This document shows, one piece after another, positions 6,309 to 10,676 of a stretch of 10,676 nucleotides of DNA. The DNA comes from an uncultured Anaerosacchariphilus sp. (GTDB taxonomy: Bacteria > Bacillota > Clostridia > Lachnospirales > Lachnospiraceae): positions 1 through 10,676 of the forward strand of contig CAKRTY010000030.1 in NCBI GenBank assembly GCA_934402125.1. Reading direction: 5' to 3'. The first letter of the stretch is position 1. Each line of letters starts with the position of its first letter. The notes under the pieces are model-generated. The model did not search any database. It saw nothing but the letters and a program-made list of their open reading frames with translations, and was not told the DNA's origin. The translations under genes were made by a program, and so were the position numbers.

Positions 6309-8027
6309 TTATGATTCTTCCATGAACTGTGTAATACGGAAGATTACGAACTCAGCCGGACGGCTGGGCGCTACGCCGATTTCACAGATCAGACGGCCGT
6401 TCAGGATATCGCTCTGGGACATGGTATCTCTGCCGATATTTACATAGAAGGCCTGATCCTCCGTATTGCCCACCAGCGCTCCGCTTCTCCACATGTCACG
6501 CAGGAACGCGCGGATCGTACGTCCTACTCTTGCCCACAGCATTTCATCGTTGGGCTCAAATACCGCCCAGTTGGTCTGGGACTTGATACTCTCCTCCAGA
6601 TAGATGAACAGACGGCGAACGTTGACATATTTCCACAGGCTATTGCTGGAGCAGGTTCTTGCGCCCCATACGCGGATGCCCTGTCCCGGAAGCGCGCGAA
6701 TCAGGTTCACGCCGGCCGGATTCAGGATATCCTGCTCTGCCTTATTGTACAGGCAGGAGAGACCGATGCAGTTGTATACAACTTCGTTGGCCGGAGCCTT
6801 ATGTACGCCTCTCTCCACATCGCTTCTCGCATAGATACCGCACACAGCTCCTGAAGGCGGAATGTATGCCGGCTTCTTGTTCAGCGCGTCGTAGATCTGG
6901 ATCCAGGGGTGATACATGGCCGCGTAATCGGAATCAATCTTCTCTCTGTGTGCCAGCACATCCTGGGGCTTGGTCAGATCCTGCGGAACGTCCAGAACCG
7001 CGAAGCTTGCTCCGGTATTGGTGCAGTGTGCCACCAGCGCCAGCTGAACAGCCGGACTTGTCACGCCCGGAATCGCCATGATACTCACATTGCTCAGCTC
7101 TTTAAAGGCTGCCAGACCGGTTCTCTTGCCCGGGCCGCCGTCTCTGCCCATAAATACGTCGTCTGTGATTCCCTTTTTGCCGCCGTCAGAACCGCCTGCC
7201 AGGAATACCACTGCCTTCTCCGCGTCAGCCGCAGCACCGAAAACTGCCAGCGGGCTTCCGATTTCCTTGCTTTCTTCCGCAGTCACATCTACCAGCTCAG
7301 ACTTGGAAAGAACCTTTGCGATGTAGGAAGCAGCCCCGATATTCAGGGACACGCCCTCGTAAATCTCCACCTGATCCCGGTACGCAATCTCAATGTTCAT
7401 TTCGCACGCGGACAGTACCTTCTTCGGTACCGGATTCTTGTCTACCAGATCCTCTTTCACCGGATTAGCCAGTGTGATGGTATTGCCCTGTACCATGGAA
7501 ATCTTATTGTAACCGGTCACCTTACCGTTATTGCGGATAGCGATAATGTCGCCCTCTGCGAATACAGAGCCGTTGGCTACGGTATATACCTTGCCTGTGG
7601 CGTCGTCGCCGGTCGCCTCGATTACGGCTGTCTTTCCCTTGGAAGCCGCTACTGCGGTAACCTTGATTTCATTGCCCCATTTTCCGGGGTTCTTTGCCTG
7701 AATGCTGATTCCGTTGGCTGTTACGCCTGCTGTGGCCGCGTCAGAGGCTACCGTTCTCATCACGTAGCAGCGGGATCCGCCGTTGGCAAAGAACTGCTCT
7801 ACCGCGTAAGCCAGATAACGGAATTCCCCATAAGTGCTCTCCGGAAGATAACCGCCGAATTTCCGGTTGAAATCCGCGAAGCTGGTAACAAATTCCGGTG
7901 TTCCGCTTACTTTTCCTTTTTCAGCCATTCCGATGAATCCGGCTGTACTGGTTCCCACGCCCTCCATCGGTCTTAAGCCTGATTCAAATTCCTCTACATA
8001 TACTCCTGGAGATAAATATTCTGCCAT
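6309..8027 (-). CDS. Contractile tail sheath protein
   Basis: A 572-residue sheath subunit, which forms the outer cylinder whose contraction powers injection. The start MAEYLSPGVYVEEFESGLRP is the classic sheath N-terminus (linker arm), followed by VGTSTAGFIGMAEKG and the EQFFANGGSRCYVMR strand. Residues about 105-260 form a Gly/Val-rich beta insertion, probably the surface-exposed domain. The core resumes around residue 270 (VFLAGGSDGG) with a GVTSPAVQLALVAHC region, and PWIQIYDALNKKPAYIPPSG follows near residue 370. The C-terminal domain has NVRRLFIYLEESIKSQTNWA, FEPNDEMLWARVGRTIRAFL and GVAPSRPAEFVIFRI, the conserved sheath handshake domain. Only one sheath gene is present, unlike the three in Afp and PVC. 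The ATG at 8027 is the only in-frame start downstream of a TAG at 8054-8052. A strong AAAGGAGGAAGG lies about 35 nt upstream, beyond a small hairpin. Confidence 0.97.
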   Translation of the reverse strand: MAEYLSPGVYVEEFESGLRPMEGVGTSTAGFIGMAEKGKVSGTPEFVTSFADFNRKFGGYLPESTYGEFRYLAYAVEQFFANGGSRCYVMRTVASDAATAGVTANGISIQAKNPGKWGNEIKVTAVAASKGKTAVIEATGDDATGKVYTVANGSVFAEGDIIAIRNNGKVTGYNKISMVQGNTITLANPVKEDLVDKNPVPKKVLSACEMNIEIAYRDQVEIYEGVSLNIGAASYIAKVLSKSELVDVTAEESKEIGSPLAVFGAAADAEKAVVFLAGGSDGGKKGITDDVFMGRDGGPGKRTGLAAFKELSNVSIMAIPGVTSPAVQLALVAHCTNTGASFAVLDVPQDLTKPQDVLAHREKIDSDYAAMYHPWIQIYDALNKKPAYIPPSGAVCGIYARSDVERGVHKAPANEVVYNCIGLSCLYNKAEQDILNPAGVNLIRALPGQGIRVWGARTCSSNSLWKYVNVRRLFIYLEESIKSQTNWAVFEPNDEMLWARVGRTIRAFLRDMWRSGALVGNTEDQAFYVNIGRDTMSQSDILNGRLICEIGVAPSRPAEFVIFRITQFMEES

Positions 8028-8080
8028 TTTCTTTTTTCGGCACGAAGCTTTCTACTTCGCCCTTCCTCCTTTCAAATTGA
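8028..8080 (-). promoter_or_regulatory. Sheath leader: remote Shine-Dalgarno plus hairpin before the ATG
   Basis: The 72-nt gap before the sheath gene carries AAAGGAGGAAGG (about 8073-8062). A small hairpin follows, CGAAG pairing with CTTCG across a seven-base loop TAGAAAG with one more G-U pair, and then the A-rich GAAAAAAGAAA reaching the ATG at 8027. The Shine-Dalgarno is about 35 nt from the ATG, far beyond the normal 5-10 nt. No ATG, GTG or TTG lies at normal spacing from it. Folding of the hairpin would shorten the distance to roughly 15 nt. Alternatively the proximal A-rich purine stretch serves as a weak site. No clear sigma-70 promoter was recognised here. Confidence 0.5.
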
Positions 8081-8099
8081 TATCTCTTGTTACACAACT

Positions 8100-8492
8100 C
8101 TATGGAATCATAGTCGTTGTGGCCGGACCGGGATTTACCACCTGGATAACCCCGCCCCAATTGCACATGCATTTACATGTGTGATTCACTGCTGGTTTCC
8201 CACCGACCAGGACGGTCGGGCTGCCCGGCGCCCAGGGTGCTGACGTCACCGGTATACAGGGCATCGGTGTAAGCACTCCCAGCGCTGCCGCAGTCGCCGC
8301 CGCTACCTGCGGGTTCGCCATGGAGGTACACATACCAAAGGGCATAATGTTTACCATCGGCTGATTGTCTGTGATACAGGCAGGCGCCATGCTGCTGCAT
8401 TGAACCTTCGCAGCCGGAAGTACATTCAGTACAGACGGCGCCATGCCGAAGCTGCACATAAGCTGCGCTCCTGCAGTCACAATAACCGGCAT
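8100..8492 (-). CDS. DUF4280 PAAR-like protein, candidate spike tip
   Basis: A 130-residue protein matching the DUF4280 PAAR-like pattern. It starts MPVIVTAGAQLMCSFGMAPS, has Ala/Pro/Met-rich repeats with NVLPAAKV and CITDNQPMVNI, then VTSAPWAPGSPTVLVGGKPA and NHTCKCMCNWGG. PAAR proteins cap the spike as a sharp metal-stabilised cone; here eight Cys (13, 32, 39, 55, 79, 106, 108, 110) and His104 offer possible ligands, with H-T-C-K-C-M-C the densest cluster. Metal binding is inferred. ATG at 8492 is chosen over an upstream in-frame TTG at 8498 because AGGGGG lies about 6 nt before the ATG and directly abuts the TTG. The gene sits between the unknown beta-rich gene and the sheath, well away from the gpD/gpV genes it should cooperate with. 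An alternative is an effector adaptor with the same fold. Confidence 0.87.
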   Translation of the reverse strand: MPVIVTAGAQLMCSFGMAPSVLNVLPAAKVQCSSMAPACITDNQPMVNIMPFGMCTSMANPQVAAATAAALGVLTPMPCIPVTSAPWAPGSPTVLVGGKPAVNHTCKCMCNWGGVIQVVNPGPATTTMIP

Positions 8493-8524
8493 TTTCAACC
8501 CCCTTTCCTTTCAGGCAATTCCCG

Positions 8525-9202
8525 CTAAAGCGGTATGACCTTTCCTGCTTCCTTTCCTTCTCCCGGTCCCACCGGGATCGCGTAGGCTCCGTTTTGGTCT
8601 GTTACCGTACGGTAGATCCGCACCAGCGCCCCGCCCTTTTCCAGTTGCTCCGGAGGTTTCTCCTCCGGTTCCACGCGATATTCATTGATACCGCGCTTTT
8701 CCATAATGACAAAGGGAAAAAACTCACCTCTGTTTTCCAGCATACAGGGTTTCCCGGTTAAATCCTCCCGGGTAAAGCCCTGAAACAAAAACCAGTACGC
8801 TTCCCCAATCCTGCGCAATTCCCGGAAGGTAAGCCCTGTGGGCTTTTCCCGTAAGAAGCACACCTTTCTGGGAAATGGGGCGTCCTCCTTCGGAAGCTGT
8901 CCCTCCAGATATTCGCAGCCGCCCCGGCCCGGCCTCCGGTACATCCGCACCTCGGCCACCGGTTCCTCCGGGCTCAAATGCTTTTTCTCCACCTGTACGG
9001 TACAGGGGTGATAATCGGGACCCTCCAGATGAACCCTGGTCACAGCCTCCTGGGGCTCCAGAAAAATATAAAGCCCGTTCTCCTTTTCTACCGGATGCAC
9101 GATACGCTCCCCAATAGAAAACAGAAAGCTGTTTTTTCGGATATCCTTTCCCGAATAATCGTCCACCAGCCGCAGCGCAAAGGCTATCTTCATCCGAATC
9201 AT
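8525..9202 (-). CDS. Unrecognised beta-rich protein with carboxypeptidase-regulatory-like C-terminus
   Basis: A 225-residue protein that I cannot place in a named family. Residues about 5-90 look like a beta-sandwich (ALRLVDDYSGKDI, then YIFLEPQEAVTRVHLEGPDY), a pattern resembling CNA-B or carboxypeptidase-regulatory domains. The middle contains YLEGQLPKED, then FRELRRIGEAYWFLFQGF. The C-terminus has VTDQNGAYAIPVGPGEG, close to the TDxxGxYxI strand seen in such domains. No signal peptide, membrane segment or catalytic motif is seen. The ATG at 9202 has GGGAGG six nt upstream; the in-frame ATG at 9193 is less well placed. It begins 15 nt after the DUF4255 gene and precedes the PAAR-like gene, so it is probably co-made with the cap and tip proteins. 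A structural accessory such as a cap partner or terminator ring is plausible but is inference from position. Confidence 0.72.
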   Translation of the reverse strand: MIRMKIAFALRLVDDYSGKDIRKNSFLFSIGERIVHPVEKENGLYIFLEPQEAVTRVHLEGPDYHPCTVQVEKKHLSPEEPVAEVRMYRRPGRGGCEYLEGQLPKEDAPFPRKVCFLREKPTGLTFRELRRIGEAYWFLFQGFTREDLTGKPCMLENRGEFFPFVIMEKRGINEYRVEPEEKPPEQLEKGGALVRIYRTVTDQNGAYAIPVGPGEGKEAGKVIPL

Positions 9203-9217
9203 CGCATTCCTCCCTGT

Positions 9218-9784
9218 CTATCCCCGGTTCGCCACATCGAATTCTGCTGCCACTACGCGGCGGAAGCTCCGTACTCTTCTGGAAGACAGAAGCACCGGCG
9301 CCACGCTGAAATAGATTCCCAGCTGATAGGGAACAGACAGCACTGACCAGATTTTGGTCTTTTCCTCGTAACTCAAGGGTAAGAGTGTCACGGAAGCCGT
9401 CGTATCCTCTTCCTCCTCCGCCGTTTCGTACAGAATCGCGTGATCCATCAGCACCTGCATGGCCCTGCCCAGAATTCTCTGCTCATTTTCCATATTGGAC
9501 ATAAACTGCGACTTTGGGTTGATAAAAAGCGCAAAGAACAGGTTCAGCGGCTTCGGCGGATACTGGGCTTTATTGCCCCGCAGACGTATCAGATCCTGCT
9601 GCTGATATTCCCGCAGCTCCTGAATGTCATACAGATACAAGCCCAACTGAAAATCCGCGTTTTTGTCTGTAGGTACAGCCAGTGCGATGGACTCCGGCGA
9701 CTGAATCAATTCCGGACAGATGTTTTCCCGCAGCACTTTCAGCACTTCATTGCTCACATCTGATATCACCGAAAAATCTGCCAT
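9218..9784 (-). CDS. DUF4255 protein, tube-cap candidate (Pvc16/Afp16 N-domain family)
   Basis: A 188-residue protein fitting the DUF4255 (Pvc16 N-terminal domain) family. It starts ADFSVISDVSNEVLKVLREN, followed by IALAVPTD, the strand LGLYLYDIQELREYQ, and YPPKPLNLFFALF (family PPLxLxLxYLI). After these come ERILGRAMQVLMDHAIL and a C-terminal IWSVLSVPYQLGIYFSVAPV strand (family WxxLxxPYRxSVxYxV). In AFP and PVC the family member forms the hexameric ring that terminates tube and sheath growth at the end opposite the baseplate. A short Glu-rich loop (AEEEEDTT) interrupts the usual fold. Only the N-terminal-type domain is present, as in many Gram-positive and cyanobacterial eCIS loci. ATG at 9784 has AAGGAG roughly 12 nt upstream. 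It starts 17 nt after the MORN-repeat gene. The cap role is inferred from family membership. Confidence 0.9.
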   Translation of the reverse strand: MADFSVISDVSNEVLKVLRENICPELIQSPESIALAVPTDKNADFQLGLYLYDIQELREYQQQDLIRLRGNKAQYPPKPLNLFFALFINPKSQFMSNMENEQRILGRAMQVLMDHAILYETAEEEEDTTASVTLLPLSYEEKTKIWSVLSVPYQLGIYFSVAPVLLSSRRVRSFRRVVAAEFDVANRG

Positions 9785-9801
9785 AAATTCGCCCTCTCCT
9801 T

Positions 9802-10676
9802 CTACTTATTTTCTACGGTAAGGAACATCAGCTGTTCCGGATCGTCCATTTCATAACAGAGCCGGTAACGCACGTTGTTCTCTTCACATACTTCTTCATA
9901 GATGGCTTCCGCCATATTGACCCCGCTGACCTCAAGATAAGTCTTATTCCTGGTTGTCAGCTCATAGCTTACGGAGCTGAAGGCCGTCGGAATATCCATT
10001 CGGATCCGATCGATGGCCACGCATTCCTGAAGTCCCACGCCGCCGTTTTCCGGCGTCTTCAGGGATTTCTCCAGGAAATCCACATTCAGGCTGTCTCCGT
10101 AGGCTGTTACCGCCGTAATATTGACGGCGGATCCGTCCAGGTCTGCTGCCGACTGCCATTTGTCGCTGCTCAGATAATAATAAATATGGTAACCGTTCAA
10201 AATAGGAAGGGTGGACAGCCGCTGCTGTTCCTCCTCCGCGGCCTTTTCCGCCGCAGATTTCTCTATGGTAATCACGGTTCCGTCTGCCGTCGTTGTGCTG
10301 CTGTCTGCCGCAGCCGCAGTGGTATCGGTAAGCTGGCTTGACTCCGTCTCGTCCAGGGTCTCTCCATTGTCGTTTGGCACATAGTAGCTGTCTCCCTCCG
10401 AGGTGGAGGCGCTGTCCAGCTGCAGCTCCACCAGGCAGTCCGCCTTCAGAATCAGCTGCGCCCGCTCAAACAGGAAGCTGGTACTGCCTTCATTGTAGTA
10501 AACAAAAGGCTTCTCCCCGGTCATCTCCAGCACCTTATCCAGAGTCTGTCCCAGAAGCGCCTCGCACTGAATCCCGCCTCTGGCAAACTGGCCTTCAAAC
10601 AGCTTCCGGCCCGACGCGTCATAGGAGGTTCCCCTTCCCTGGAAGCGTCCCAGATAAAACTCTCCCTCGTATTGCT
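9802..10676 (-). CDS. MORN-repeat protein, 5' end beyond the window
   Basis: The frame is open to the right edge; the first visible complete codon is at 10674, so the N-terminus is missing. The visible 290 residues begin QYEGEFYLGRFQGRGTSYD followed by GRKLFEGQFARG, which are MORN-type repeats (YxGxFxxGxxxGxGxxY). Next comes a segment with PFVYYNEGSTSFLFE, an acidic Ser/Thr/Ala-rich linker (TDTTAAAADSSTTTADG, then EKAAEEEQQ), and a C-terminal beta-rich domain (NGYHIYYYLSSDKW, DRIRMDIPTAFSSVSYELTT). No membrane segment is visible in this part, though many MORN proteins have an N-terminal anchor. It ends 17 nt before the cap-like gene, so it is probably co-transcribed with the injection system. 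Function is unknown; anchoring, regulation or stress sensing are possibilities by position only. It could also be a host gene at the cluster's border. Confidence 0.78.
   Translation of the reverse strand, partial: QYEGEFYLGRFQGRGTSYDASGRKLFEGQFARGGIQCEALLGQTLDKVLEMTGEKPFVYYNEGSTSFLFERAQLILKADCLVELQLDSASTSEGDSYYVPNDNGETLDETESSQLTDTTAAAADSSTTTADGTVITIEKSAAEKAAEEEQQRLSTLPILNGYHIYYYLSSDKWQSAADLDGSAVNITAVTAYGDSLNVDFLEKSLKTPENGGVGLQECVAIDRIRMDIPTAFSSVSYELTTRNKTYLEVSGVNMAEAIYEEVCEENNVRYRLCYEMDDPEQLMFLTVENK

Noticed and set aside
6909..7976. A 355-codon plus-strand open frame opposite the sheath gene
   Set aside because: The sense strand encodes an unmistakable sheath protein; the antisense translation is His/Cys/Arg-rich and resembles nothing.
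7984..8172. A 62-codon minus-strand frame covering the sheath leader
   Set aside because: It overlaps the end of the PAAR-like gene and the start of the sheath gene in another frame, has no ribosome site, and shows no recognisable motif.
8493..8498. TTG at 8498 as the start of the PAAR-like protein
   Set aside because: AGGGGG touches the TTG; ATG at 8492 has proper spacing and gives the family-typical start.
10531..10533. GTG at 10533 as the true start of the MORN-repeat gene
   Set aside because: The same frame continues upstream without a stop to the window edge and encodes MORN repeats, so this is an internal codon.
1..10676. Whole prophage or mobile element
   Set aside because: No integrase, capsid, portal, terminase, lysis, transposase or attachment-site repeat was seen, and the gene order and DUF4255, DUF4280 and DUF6760 members point to an injection system.

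Overview
The window is one continuous block of a contractile injection system (phage-tail-like, extracellular CIS/eCIS type) operon. All thirteen genes lie on the minus strand, so transcription runs from high to low coordinates. Strong AGGAGG-type ribosome binding sites, frequent GTG starts, moderately high GC and the protein style suggest a Clostridia-like Bacillota, perhaps Lachnospiraceae. That placement is inferred, not shown. No tRNA, rRNA, CRISPR array, insertion sequence, integrase, capsid, terminase or lysis gene is seen, so the piece looks like a domesticated injection machine and not a complete prophage.

Layout in transcription order. A gene cut by the right edge encodes a MORN-repeat protein of unknown role (10676-9802). 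It is followed by a DUF4255 protein related to the N-terminal domain of the Pvc16/Afp16 tube cap (9784-9218), an unrecognised beta-rich protein (9202-8525) and a DUF4280 PAAR-like spike-tip candidate (8492-8100). Next come the contractile sheath (8027-6309) and the main inner tube (6271-5831), a T4/Mu-like baseplate or tail assembly chaperone (5757-5389), a tiny DUF6760 protein (5392-5213) and a second tube-like protein (5194-4736). Then follow a 910-residue repeat-rich coiled-coil protein (4713-1981), a LysM-containing CIS tube/hub protein (1980-1258), a gpD/gp27-like hub protein (1233-142), and the start of a gpV/gp5-like spike protein that leaves the left edge (145-1). The gp25, baseplate wedge (gp6/J-like), AAA+ ATPase and effector genes typical of eCIS are not in the window and would be expected beyond the left edge.

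How the parts work together (family knowledge): the tube polymerises on the hub/spike complex of second tube protein, LysM protein, gpD and gpV, with a PAAR tip. The sheath assembles around it, a cap stops growth, and sheath contraction drives tube and spike through a target membrane. Genes are packed tightly (TAAATG and ATGA junctions), which implies one or a few polycistronic mRNAs. The two largest gaps, 73 and 72 nt, each hold a hairpin: one just after the tube gene, and one between the sheath's best Shine-Dalgarno sequence and its ATG.

Most noteworthy: (1) the DUF6760 reading frame has no ATG, GTG or TTG start compatible with its conserved N-terminus. It either initiates at AUA or is made by -1 frameshifting from the upstream gene, which carries an in-frame A AAT TTT slippery heptamer near its end. 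(2) The large coiled-coil protein, built from in-frame tandem repeats, sits where myophages carry the tape measure. (3) A MORN-repeat protein is encoded directly upstream of the cap-like gene.
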